This document shows, piece by piece, positions 17,037-24,913 of a DNA stretch of 64,000 nt. How positions within the stretch are numbered: the first letter of the stretch is position 1; the number at the start of each line of letters is the position of its first letter. This DNA is from Exobacillus caeni. Its GTDB lineage: Bacteria; Bacillota; Bacilli; Bacillales; Guptibacillaceae. A program made the position numbers and the translations under genes. The notes under the pieces were generated by a model that worked only from the letters and a program-made list of their open reading frames with translations, was not told where the DNA came from and did not search any database. The stretch lies in the NCBI RefSeq assembly GCF_005747095.1, contig NZ_SWLG01000005.1:248001-312000 (forward strand), written 5' to 3'.

Positions 17037-17066
17037 ATTTTAGCACGCTAAAAACTTAACTGTCAA
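17037..17066 (-). promoter_or_regulatory. Sigma-A promoter of the riboswitch transcript
   Basis: TTGACA (17061-17066), an 18-bp spacer, TAAAAT (17037-17042) on the minus strand. It starts right at the sspH stop codon, so the molybdoenzyme has its own promoter. Confidence 0.75.
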
Positions 17067-17249
17067 TTAAGATAGTTCGTTTAGCTCCTCGACATTTACA
17101 TCTCTTTCATCATCAGGATTATCCTTTGAATGAACACGTACGGTTGCCGCCTCTTCATTAACGTTTTGCAGCCAAACAGATACTCCATGATATTGTACAT
17201 CGATCTCAGCTGGTGATGAAATGATTTGTTTTGCACGGTTGATATTCAT
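17067..17249 (-). CDS. sspH: H-type small acid-soluble spore protein SspH
   Basis: 60 residues, the normal SspH length. The N-terminus MNINRAKQIISSPAEIDVQY matches the family (NIkRAKQIieSp). A minor SASP packed in the forespore, probably under sigma-G. The start at 17249 is chosen because AAAGGATG precedes it; the ATG at 17258 lies against that SD. Confidence 0.88.
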   Translation of the reverse strand: MNINRAKQIISSPAEIDVQYHGVSVWLQNVNEEAATVRVHSKDNPDDERDVNVEELNELS

Positions 17250-17325
17250 CTTCTTCATCCTTTCAGGGGTAATCCTTTACATTGTGTGTTGTTTTAGTGA
17301 TTTTATTCCCTGAAAGATCGGGCTG

Positions 17326-17973
17326 TTATTTTTCCCCTTCCCATTCACTGAAAAACTGTTCTAAATACAATTCCATAAAACGATGCCGTTCATCTGCAAG
17401 CGTTTTTGCATACTCGGTATTCATAAGATCCTTTAGTTTAAGGAGTTTCTCATAAAAATGATTTACTGCCGTTGAGCGTCCATTTCGATAGGATTCTTTC
17501 GTTAAAGAAGTACGGGGCTTTAGCTCCGGGGCGTAAACTAAATCTCCTTTGGAGCCTGCATATGCAAAGGTCCTTGCTATCCCAACTGCTCCAAGGGCAT
17601 CCAGCCTGTCTGCATCCTGCACTACCTTTCCTTCAAGGGTCTCCATCGGCTGCCTGTTACCGCCTTTAAAAGACATCGTAGAAATGATTTGAATGACATG
17701 ATCAATATAAGGTTTTTCCACTTTATTTTCGATTAACCAATCCTGGACTTTTTTCAATCCCGCTTCTTCACTTTCATTAAGCTTTTCATCTGCAATATCA
17801 TGAAGAAGCGCCGCTAATTCGCATATAAACAGGTCAGCATTCTCATTCCTTGCGATTGTTAATGCCGTATTCCTCACTCGATATATATGCCACCAATCAT
17901 GCCCGCTACTATCTGTTGAAAGTTCTTTTTTCACATAGCTTTCCGCTGCTTGAAGAATTGCTTGTTTATCCAT
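17326..17973 (-). CDS. HD-domain phosphohydrolase, YpgQ-like
   Basis: 215 residues. HD-fold metal ligands: His25 and His29 region (GHDWWHIYRVRN), His57-Asp58 (LLHDIAD) and Asp119/Asp121 (QDADRLDALGA). The C-terminal block RTSLTKESYRNGRSTAVNHFYEKLLKL is typical of the YpgQ/YedJ group; YpgQ of B. subtilis has been reported as a nucleoside triphosphate pyrophosphohydrolase. Probably nucleotide-pool clean-up. SD GGAGG upstream. Confidence 0.85.
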   Translation of the reverse strand: MDKQAILQAAESYVKKELSTDSSGHDWWHIYRVRNTALTIARNENADLFICELAALLHDIADEKLNESEEAGLKKVQDWLIENKVEKPYIDHVIQIISTMSFKGGNRQPMETLEGKVVQDADRLDALGAVGIARTFAYAGSKGDLVYAPELKPRTSLTKESYRNGRSTAVNHFYEKLLKLKDLMNTEYAKTLADERHRFMELYLEQFFSEWEGEK

Positions 17974-17995
17974 CTCGTTTCCTCCATAAATGAAA

Positions 17996-18110
17996 GGGAT
18001 GACTCATAAGTGTCTGGCTCTCTCCGTTTAACACTTTATCCAGATAAACTTATGACTAAGTTTATCTGGATAAAGTGTTGGAGGTGCCTGATACTGTTTT
18101 GAGTCATCCC
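17996..18110. repeat. Nested palindromic intergenic element (copy B)
   Basis: Outer 11-bp arms GGGATGACTCA (17996-18006) and TGAGTCATCCC (18100-18110). Inside lies a second, perfect 23-bp inverted repeat (18030-18052 and 18057-18079) with a 4-nt loop. The outer arms and the interior start (TAAGTGTCTGGC) match copy A at 13342-13394. A CTCTTTTT tract follows on the plus side. Both flanking genes are on the minus strand. Confidence 0.75.
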
Positions 18111-18120
18111 CTCTTTTTAC

Positions 18121-18861
18121 TTACACTTCGATTTTAATATCAGCGTTCTCTTTTAGTTTCTCGATGATCTTAGCTACTTCTTGCTGTGTTTTTTGCTGTT
18201 TTAAATAATCTTTGATCTGGCCTTTTGTCTCATCATACTTAGGAGCGTTTTCTGCATCCTTGCTGAAGTCTTCATAGAATTGCTTCATCTCTTCTTCAGT
18301 TACTTTTTGCTCGCCGACTTCTTTTTTGACGAACTTATCAACAACCACAACATCCTTATATTGGTCTTTTAGTTCCTCAACAGTTACGTTTTGCTTCGCA
18401 AGTGCTTCTTCAAACTTTTTATCGTCGCCGAACTGGGCCTTTATCTGTTCTAGTTCTGTTTCAATCTCTTCATCAGTTGCTTCGTAGCCTTTGTCTTTGG
18501 CTTCCTGAAGCAGCAACGCTTTATCTACAAGATTATTGATCGCCTGATCTTTGATTTTGTCCTCGTTTCCTTCTGCAAAAGGATCCTTTCCTGACATATG
18601 CATCTGGTTAGTGATCGTTGTGACCATTTTGTTATACTCTGAACCTTTAATCTCTTCACCGTTAACAGTTGCAACAACTTTATTTTCGTCAATTTTTTCT
18701 ATTTTCTGTGCCTGTTTTTTATCTTTATTTTGATCAGCTTTTTCTTCTGTTGCCTGATCTTTATTTTTGTCAGTATCCTTGGCTTCATTGTCCCCGTTAC
18801 ATGCAGCAAGTGCAAGTGTCAAAACCACTGCTGCTAGAATCCCCATATATTTTCGAAACAT
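18121..18861 (-). CDS. SurA N-terminal/PrsA-like lipoprotein without a PPIase domain
   Basis: 246 residues. Signal peptide with lipobox LALAAC, a Lys/Asp/Gln-rich linker (30-75), then a SurA/trigger-factor-like chaperone domain: VVATVNGEEIKGSEYNKMV, DQAINNLVDKALLLQEAKDKG, TDEEIETELEQIKAQFGDD. Unlike PrsA there is no parvulin domain between the helical parts; it ends YLKQQKTQQEVAKIIEKLKENADI. Probably an extracytoplasmic holdase chaperone. The start at 18861 follows AAAGGGGAAG. Confidence 0.85.
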   Translation of the reverse strand: MFRKYMGILAAVVLTLALAACNGDNEAKDTDKNKDQATEEKADQNKDKKQAQKIEKIDENKVVATVNGEEIKGSEYNKMVTTITNQMHMSGKDPFAEGNEDKIKDQAINNLVDKALLLQEAKDKGYEATDEEIETELEQIKAQFGDDKKFEEALAKQNVTVEELKDQYKDVVVVDKFVKKEVGEQKVTEEEMKQFYEDFSKDAENAPKYDETKGQIKDYLKQQKTQQEVAKIIEKLKENADIKIEV

Positions 18862-18997
18862 GATACTTCCCCTTTCTATACTGTCCACGTTAGTAAACCA
18901 CCTTTGCTTTAAAAAGGCAAACATAATAGACATAAGGTGATGTTAGCATATAATGGATGGAATTGAAATAGAATGGGAGAATTGTATGATAGTTTAC

Positions 18998-19036
18998 ACA
19001 AAAATATCCCTTTCCTACTATGAAGGAAAGGGATAT
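18998..19036 (-). terminator. Terminator of the immune inhibitor A gene
   Basis: Perfect 13-bp stem AATATCCCTTTCC/GGAAAGGGATATT followed by T residues on the minus strand. Confidence 0.85.
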
Positions 19037-19045
19037 TTGTAATTC

Positions 19046-21466
19046 TTATTTGTAGATAAGTACTTTACCTACTGTGCCGTCAGCACTCTGGCCGGTCACA
19101 CGGAACTTCAAGCCGTAGTTCGGAACGTTACGTCCGGCATCTACAAGACCTGCGTTGCTCCAGTCAGCGCTATCGTCAAATAATGGGTTGCGCTGTGTGA
19201 AGTTATCTTTCATTGTAATCCCTAGAAGATCAGTATAGTCTAAGAACATTTTCTCTGACTTATCCAGGCTGAATGCAGCATCGTGCACTTGATAACGAGT
19301 AGAGCCAGCCGCTCCATCGCTCCAATAGTTTGTATGTTGGTCTGCATCTACAACGCCAAGGTAACCGTCTCCAGGATGAATTCCAGTCCAGTTCTCGCTG
19401 TAAAGGTTATCTACGTACCAAACTACAAGGCCTTCATCAAAAGACATCAAACTTGCACCACGGCGGATGTTTGCAAGTCCTTCATCTACGCCATTGTGAC
19501 TGCGCCATTCTAAGAGGTAATAATGGTCGGAACGTTTGATACCGTCATTTTGCTTAAAGCCGTCAAGTGTAAATTTAGCATCACCTTCAGCATCATCAAA
19601 CAATACTTCTTCACCATCAACAACTACAGATAGCTCATCTGCAAATAAACCAGGATTAGATACAGCACCATCAGTTACATACTCAATTGCTATTTCAACT
19701 TCTTGTCCTGCAAAAGCAGAAAGGTCGAAGGAAGCATCAATCCAGCCATTAGAAGAACCGGTAATACCATTCCCTTTGTTAATTGGACTTTCTTCATCTC
19801 CGTAAGGATCTTCGTTTGTAGTAATACCTTCACTGGCAATCGGCTCGCCATTAACTTTTACATAAGCATAGTCCCAATCTTTTTCAATGTCATACCAGAC
19901 TTTAAAATTAAATTCAGCAGAAGTTGCATCTGTTAAATCTACCGTTGTAGAAAGTGTATTGTCTAAGTCATTTGCACTTCCTGAGAAGTAAGCATACTCA
20001 CCACTCGCAGGTGTAGTGATAAGAGTTTCTTTTTGTGGAAGATTTACTTTTACAACATCATTGTTTGTTCCTTTAGTTGCCGCTTCATCAAGAAGCAATT
20101 CTTTTCCTTTTGCATTAATGTCGCCAAGATTCACTTCCGTTCCGCTCTGCCAGTTACCTTCTTTTCCCTCATTATCTACTACAGCAGATGCCTGAAGCAT
20201 TTCTTTTGCATAAGGACTGAAACCAGTTGGCATTGCTCCTGGAATATCACCTGCCCAGCTGCCGCTTGCCATAATGGACCAGTAACTAATAGCTTCACCA
20301 GCTCCTGAATATTGAGTATCATATTCGTCTGGTAGACCTAAGTCATGACCATATTCGTGCGCCATAACACCGACTGCACCGTCTTCAGGTTCTACAGTAT
20401 AGTCATAAGCTGCCATTGCTCCGCCCCAATAACCTACCGTTGCTTCAGTACCAGCGATTGGAGTTACACCACCAAGATTCCAGCGGTGAGACCAGATAGC
20501 ATCAGAACCTAGAGATCCTCCGCCAGCTTCTTCACCTACACCGGAGTGAATAACCATTAAGTGGTCTACCAGTCCGTCTGGCTCAAGATAATCGCCATCC
20601 CCATCAAGATCATAACGATCCCACTGATCATAATCTGCAATGTTTACAGTTGGATCTGCAGCAGCTTTTGCTAACGCCTCTTTAATCAATCCACGTGCAT
20701 TCACATCACTGTCATCTTCGGTTGGATAGTTTCCACCATATTCAGCTGCTGGCTTGTCAGCTGTGTACCACCCAGCAACTTCACCTTCTACAGAATAGCT
20801 TCCACCAGACTGCTCTTCATAGTATTGTTTCATAGAATCATAGGTTTTACCGTTAGGGCCAACCCAACCGCCTTCACCAAACAGCATATTCTGGTAATGC
20901 TCACGAGAGTATGCATCTTCGCCTTCATAATGCATATCTGTTTCGTCAGCAGTCATAGAGTTATGTGGCTTGTCCGGGTAGTCGATTAGAAGTACAAGCA
21001 CTTTATCTGTACGTTTTTCTCCATTATATGCTTCTTCATCAATTGAATCAGGCGCGTTTTTCTTCGCCAGTCCCAGCTTATTACCATTACCGGAAGTTAA
21101 GCTGTTATCTTTCATCGCTTTTTGAAGCTTAGCTTTATTTTCTTTCGCTTCGTCTGCTAATTCACCGTCTGCTTTCTTTGAGCTAGCTTTAGCTTTTTTA
21201 GCCAAAAACTTATTCAACGCTTTCTCCGCTTCTGCAGGTGTCGCATTCTTAGCAATCTTTCCATTTTTCTTCAGCATTTCTATTAATCTCTCATCGTTTG
21301 CGATACCAAGATCGATTGGTGCACCTGCAAAGCTGCTATGTACCTCTGCTTTAGGCGCTTTATCTGAAGCTAGTACGTTCTTTGGTGCCGAAGCTCCCAT
21401 TGTTAGTGTACTGAATCCCATTGCTACTGCCAGCGCGGCAGAAGCCCATTTTGTTTTTCTTCTCAC
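19046..21466 (-). CDS. ina: Immune inhibitor A, secreted M6 metalloprotease
   Basis: 806 residues. Sec signal peptide (1-33, SAPKNVLA), a Lys/Ala-rich propeptide (55-135), then the M6 catalytic domain with the zinc motif HEYGHDLGLPDEYD (His370, Glu371, His374). A C-terminal part follows with beta-sandwich regions (WYDIEKDWDYAYVKVNGEPI, DASFDLSAFAGQEVEIAIEY). The family degrades antibacterial host proteins in B. cereus/thuringiensis; elsewhere it is a general exoprotease. GTG start with GGGGAG 10 nt upstream. Monocistronic with a strong terminator. Confidence 0.95.
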   Translation of the reverse strand: MRRKTKWASAALAVAMGFSTLTMGASAPKNVLASDKAPKAEVHSSFAGAPIDLGIANDERLIEMLKKNGKIAKNATPAEAEKALNKFLAKKAKASSKKADGELADEAKENKAKLQKAMKDNSLTSGNGNKLGLAKKNAPDSIDEEAYNGEKRTDKVLVLLIDYPDKPHNSMTADETDMHYEGEDAYSREHYQNMLFGEGGWVGPNGKTYDSMKQYYEEQSGGSYSVEGEVAGWYTADKPAAEYGGNYPTEDDSDVNARGLIKEALAKAAADPTVNIADYDQWDRYDLDGDGDYLEPDGLVDHLMVIHSGVGEEAGGGSLGSDAIWSHRWNLGGVTPIAGTEATVGYWGGAMAAYDYTVEPEDGAVGVMAHEYGHDLGLPDEYDTQYSGAGEAISYWSIMASGSWAGDIPGAMPTGFSPYAKEMLQASAVVDNEGKEGNWQSGTEVNLGDINAKGKELLLDEAATKGTNNDVVKVNLPQKETLITTPASGEYAYFSGSANDLDNTLSTTVDLTDATSAEFNFKVWYDIEKDWDYAYVKVNGEPIASEGITTNEDPYGDEESPINKGNGITGSSNGWIDASFDLSAFAGQEVEIAIEYVTDGAVSNPGLFADELSVVVDGEEVLFDDAEGDAKFTLDGFKQNDGIKRSDHYYLLEWRSHNGVDEGLANIRRGASLMSFDEGLVVWYVDNLYSENWTGIHPGDGYLGVVDADQHTNYWSDGAAGSTRYQVHDAAFSLDKSEKMFLDYTDLLGITMKDNFTQRNPLFDDSADWSNAGLVDAGRNVPNYGLKFRVTGQSADGTVGKVLIYK

Positions 21467-21919
21467 TTATAAATCTCCCCTTTTATTTTTTGGTTCTTAA
21501 GATGTTAGAGCACCGTTTTCGTTAAATATATCCCTCCCAGTAAATTCCGAAATTCGTATCAATCGGAATAGTTAGAATATTTATCCAATGTCTAAATTTT
21601 AGCATGTCTTGTCATGCAAGATATATAGGACAAAAGTAACGCTTTGTTGAAAATTGGCAAAAATTTATAGGAAATTCCATCTATTTTTGTAGCTGTATTT
21701 GTCAAAATAGTTTTTAATAGTTAATTAAATCAAAACAAATACCCGCTCCTTTCAGAGCAGGCAACCCATACGATATCCGCTTCTTTTTCTCCTCCCTCAT
21801 TGAAAGCTTTTACCCTACTATTAAAATGTTTAGTATGGCTTTGAATGGCCGGGTCCAGACTTGTTAACACTAATGATGAAATTCAGGCAAGCGATGAATT
21901 CTCTAGGAGGTATGTGACG
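21467..21919. other. 453-bp intergenic region between the ina gene and the small membrane gene
   Basis: A/T-rich divergent region that should carry the ina promoter and the promoter of the 58-aa gene. I see no coding frame with an SD, no riboswitch and no clear strong promoter. A weak hairpin around 21745-21765 (GCTCCTTTCAGAGC) is present. Confidence 0.5.
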
Positions 21920-22096
21920 ATGAACAATGTACGTGAAGGTGTCATACCGACTGTACTTGGAACAGCAGTAACCGCTGCAGGATATGCTCTTCGGAACAAC
22001 CATCGGATCAACCAGGACATTTCAAACGGGATTGTCGGCTTTGGTTTAGCTCATGTGGTATTAGGGGCAATCGATCTTTATGAGCATCGCCGCTAG
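21920..22096 (+). CDS. Small hypothetical membrane protein (58 aa)
   Basis: The start at 21920 follows CTAGGAGG with 8 nt spacing; the upstream in-frame start at 21845 lacks an SD. The sequence MNNVREGVIPTVLGTAVTAA, then GYALRNNHRINQ and NGIVGFGLAHVVLGAIDLYEHRR, gives two short hydrophobic helices around a basic loop. Family not recognised. A GC-rich hairpin (22107-22132) follows but has no T-tract. Confidence 0.6.
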   Translation: MNNVREGVIPTVLGTAVTAAGYALRNNHRINQDISNGIVGFGLAHVVLGAIDLYEHRR

Positions 22097-22138
22097 ATTT
22101 TCACAGTGGGAGCCCGGTTAAGCCGGGCTCCCATACAC

Positions 22139-22168
22139 AAAAATAAAGAGAAGCACTCTGGCTTCTCT
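22139..22168 (-). terminator. Terminator of the amino-acid permease gene
   Basis: Minus-strand stem AGAGAAGC/GCTTCTCT followed by TTATTTTT; it overlaps the stop codon. Confidence 0.8.
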
Positions 22169-22845
22169 TAAACGTACTTATTATATCTTTTTTCAAGAAA
22201 ACCCTGGAAGATACCTACAACCGCACAAATCCCCCAATAGATTAAAGCAACTGAAATATACATTGTCATATAATCAAATTCCCTTCCACCGACAATCTTC
22301 GCTTTCTGAAATAGTTCAGGAACCGTGATCATTGCTGCGAGAGAAGAGGCTTTTATCAGGTCGAGCAAAACATTGGATAGCGGCGGAAGTGCGATTCTTA
22401 CTGCCTGGGGCAGAATGACTTCCCTCATCGTTTGCCAGTAGGTTAATCCTAACGATGTGGCAGATTCCCATTGTCCTTTATCAACCGAAGCTATTGCAGA
22501 CCGATTTATTTCTGCCATGTATGCTGCGCTGTTTAGGCTGAATCCTATCAAAGCAGCAGTTATAGCGCTAAACTCAATTCCAATATACGGAAGACCAAAG
22601 TACAGCATGAACAGAAAGACCAGGATCGGCGTGCCCCGCATAAATGAAATGTATATTCTTGCCGGCCACCTGAACACCGGCATTTTAGAGGTTCTTCCAA
22701 GCGCCAAAAACAGGCTTAGGATTAACCCAATCGCCATGCTCACAAATGAGATGTAAAGAGTATTGCCGATTCCCTGTAATAAATAAGGAAAAGAATCGAT
22801 GGCTAATTCAGGATTAAAAATATATTGCCACTGAATTTCATCCAT
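22168..22845 (-). CDS. Polar amino acid ABC transporter permease
   Basis: 225 residues, His/Glu/Gln/Arg/opine (HEQRO) type permease: GIGNTLYISFVSMAIGLILS near the N-terminus, FMRGTPILVFLFMLYFGLP and the EAA loop (NRSAIASVDKGQWESATSLGLTYWQTMREVILPQA). Four to five helices. It lies 22 bp downstream of its binding protein. No ATPase gene is adjacent, an arrangement also seen in B. subtilis yckAB, which it resembles. Cystine or another polar amino acid is a likely substrate, not shown here. Confidence 0.88.
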   Translation of the reverse strand: MDEIQWQYIFNPELAIDSFPYLLQGIGNTLYISFVSMAIGLILSLFLALGRTSKMPVFRWPARIYISFMRGTPILVFLFMLYFGLPYIGIEFSAITAALIGFSLNSAAYMAEINRSAIASVDKGQWESATSLGLTYWQTMREVILPQAVRIALPPLSNVLLDLIKASSLAAMITVPELFQKAKIVGGREFDYMTMYISVALIYWGICAVVGIFQGFLEKRYNKYV

Positions 22846-22867
22846 AGCTTCCTCTCCCCTTCAACCC

Positions 22868-23731
22868 TTAGTCAAAATCCACTTCTGGCTTTTTGGAAAC
22901 ATCCGCACCGTCATAGAACTTCTTTGAGATCTCCGCGATGGTGCCGTCTTCCTTCATTTCTTTTAATGTCTTATCAATTTGTGCTTTTAGTTCATCGTTT
23001 CCTTTTTTTATCACAATTCCCGCACTGCTAGGATTAAATTTAATATCCGGATGAATCGTAATGTTTAGATCAGAAAAATAAGCAAGGGCAAGACGCTGTA
23101 AATAGTAGTCATTTAAAATAACATCAGTTCTGCCGTTCGATACGTCTGTTAAATATTGTTCATTTGTGGCATTATCGTAAATTACTTCTTCCGCACCGTG
23201 TTCACGCGCAACCTTCATGTATGTTGTGGTTGCTTCCCCCGCCGCTTTTTTGCCTTCTAAATCATCAAGAGATTTGATTCCAGATAAATCGTCTTTTCTA
23301 ACGATCGCTGTTCCGTATGAGTGTTTGTATGGAATTGCAAAGGTGAATTTTTCTTTACGATCATCTGTAATAGCAATATCATTAGCGGCAATATCTACTT
23401 TACCGCTATTAATAGAAGTCAGCATACCATCGAATGCCATTTCAACGAATTTTACATCAAGATCAAGGCGTTTAGCAAGTTCTCTTACCACTTCAACATC
23501 ATATCCAGTTAACTGGTCTGATTCAGAATCATGGTATGAAGCCGGATATAATGTGCCAGCTGTTGCAACCACTAACTTACCTTCCTCTTTAATCTCTTCC
23601 CATGCTGTTTTTTGTGTATCTTTTTCGGCAGCACCGTTATTATTCTCACTGCTGCAGGCAGCCGTTATCAAGGCGATAGAAAACATTAAGAAAGCCAGCG
23701 CAGTAACTTTTATAGTTTTTTTGTATACCAT
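22868..23731 (-). CDS. Amino acid ABC transporter substrate-binding lipoprotein
   Basis: 287 residues. Signal peptide with lipobox ITAAC, then a family 3 solute-binding fold: GKLVVATAGTLYPASYHDSE, LTGYDVEVVRELAKRLDLDV, FVEMAFDGMLTSINSGKVDIAANDIAIT. Exported and lipid-anchored, it hands ligand to the permease encoded just downstream. First gene of the two-gene operon; SD GGGGGATC before ATG 23731. Confidence 0.9.
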   Translation of the reverse strand: MVYKKTIKVTALAFLMFSIALITAACSSENNNGAAEKDTQKTAWEEIKEEGKLVVATAGTLYPASYHDSESDQLTGYDVEVVRELAKRLDLDVKFVEMAFDGMLTSINSGKVDIAANDIAITDDRKEKFTFAIPYKHSYGTAIVRKDDLSGIKSLDDLEGKKAAGEATTTYMKVAREHGAEEVIYDNATNEQYLTDVSNGRTDVILNDYYLQRLALAYFSDLNITIHPDIKFNPSSAGIVIKKGNDELKAQIDKTLKEMKEDGTIAEISKKFYDGADVSKKPEVDFD

Positions 23732-23851
23732 TTAAAGATCCCCCTTTTCTTTAGTCCACTAAAAAACTTAGCATTGAACCGGGATTTCTTCAACAAATAA
23801 AACTTCCTTTTCGAGAAGACGAAATTTTTCAAATTAAAATTTTTTTACAAT

Positions 23852-23881
23852 AAAAAAACAAAGCCAATAAAAAAGCTTTGT
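23852..23881 (-). terminator. Terminator of the 83-aa gene
   Basis: Minus-strand stem ACAAAGC/GCTTTGT with a T-run of seven. Confidence 0.8.
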
Positions 23882-23882
23882 T

Positions 23883-24134
23883 TTATGCTAATTCTTCTTC
23901 AATTTTTTTATGTAAATAATCTGTAGCTTCATCCAGATGCTTAACTGCTTGTTCCCTATAGTCCTGCTTCAATTTGGCACTGGCGACCTTATCGAAAAGT
24001 TCCTCATCTCCTGCAGACTGGATGATTTCTAATACTTCTTCTCCAACCTTTTCTTTATTATGATCATTTAAAATAGATGTTTTATATTCCCGTATCATTT
24101 CCGTTAAAATTTGCAATCGGTCAAGTCTGTTCAC
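23883..24134 (-). CDS. Hypothetical helical protein (83 aa)
   Basis: A GTG at 24134 behind AAAGGAGATG is preferred to the longer ORF (24182), which lacks an SD. The product begins MNRLDRLQILTEMIREYKTS and is an almost entirely helical, charged protein (EEVLEIIQSAGDEELFDKVAS, QAVKHLDEATDYLHKKIEEEL). No family recognised. Confidence 0.6.
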   Translation of the reverse strand: MNRLDRLQILTEMIREYKTSILNDHNKEKVGEEVLEIIQSAGDEELFDKVASAKLKQDYREQAVKHLDEATDYLHKKIEEELA

Positions 24135-24258
24135 TGTTCGACATCTCCTTTTTCGATATTGTTCATTACTATCTTTTAACAATTTCCTCTCTCATTTGCT
24201 TGTATTGTTATTCTAACATGTTACAATGAATCAAAGCCGGAAATAAAGGAGCTTTCTT

Positions 24259-24585
24259 TTGACAAAAATAAAGATTTTTCTCGATGATCTGAGAAATTGT
24301 CCTGACGGGTACTTTTTGACCACTAATGTGTCTGACTGTATTAACCTGTTAAAAAAATTCGAAGTCTCTCATTTGTCACTGGACTACGACCTGGAAAGCC
24401 ACGACTTCAAAGGAATTAAAGTGGTCGAGTATATGATTAAAAACCGGCTTCAAGCAGACTTTATTACAGTTCATTCTGCCAACTCTGTTGGGGGAAAAAA
24501 AATGTATATGATGTTATTAAAGGCACAGGATGAAGGGGTTCTTGCACACTCCACTGTTATTAAACTAAGGCCTCTTCCTTTGTGA
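24259..24585 (+). CDS. Cyclic-phosphate processing receiver (cREC) domain protein
   Basis: 108 residues. A receiver-like fold with FLDDLRNCPDGY at the N-terminus, LSLDYDLESHDFKGIKVVEYM in the middle and FITVHSANSVGGKKMYMML, which matches the cREC family proposed to act on cyclic-phosphate RNA ends. It is not a classic response regulator: no phosphoacceptor/Lys set and no output domain. TTG start with AAGGAGC SD; monocistronic with a terminator. Confidence 0.75.
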   Translation: MTKIKIFLDDLRNCPDGYFLTTNVSDCINLLKKFEVSHLSLDYDLESHDFKGIKVVEYMIKNRLQADFITVHSANSVGGKKMYMMLLKAQDEGVLAHSTVIKLRPLPL

Positions 24586-24593
24586 TGAACCAT

Positions 24594-24626
24594 ACCGGGA
24601 CTTATAAAAAAGTCTCGGTTTTTTTG
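24594..24626 (+). terminator. Terminator after the cREC gene
   Basis: Stem ACCGGGACT/AGTCTCGGT followed by seven T residues. Confidence 0.85.
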
Positions 24627-24876
24627 TTCCAGAAAAGGGCCAGTTCGAAGGTGCAGCCTGGATCCATACCGGAACTACTTTATTTTAAATGAAGGGCACA
24701 CGCGATACCACAGTATCTCCTACGAAAAAAACGATAAAAATATTTCCCAGAAAATCACACTGTATCATTCATTTAAGCAGCCGACTTTCGTGACCCCAGC
24801 GCTTAGCCAGTGGTAAATGAAGAATAGAGCTGTGAAAATAGCTGGATTGATATTAAAACCAATCTGAATTTGCTTT

Positions 24877-24908
24877 AAAAAACCACCCGGACCAAAGTCC
24901 GAGTGGTA
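24877..24908 (-). terminator. Terminator of the PlsY/GNAT-AT/LtaS-like operon
   Basis: Minus-strand stem ACCACTCGGAC/GTCCGGGTGGT followed by six T residues. Confidence 0.88.
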
Positions 24909-24913
24909 CTATT

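Larger units (their letters stand above)
24586..24913. other. 328-bp region with two terminators and a possible decayed coding frame
   Basis: Besides the terminators, the plus strand has an open frame ending at 24816 (…YFILNEGHTRYHSISYEKN…, about 50 codons) with protein-like composition but no start or SD. It could be the tail of a lost gene or chance. I found no family match. Confidence 0.3.

Noticed and set aside
22107-22132. GC-rich hairpin after the 58-aa gene as a terminator
   Set aside because: The stem is strong but no T-tract follows on either strand, so I did not list it as a terminator.
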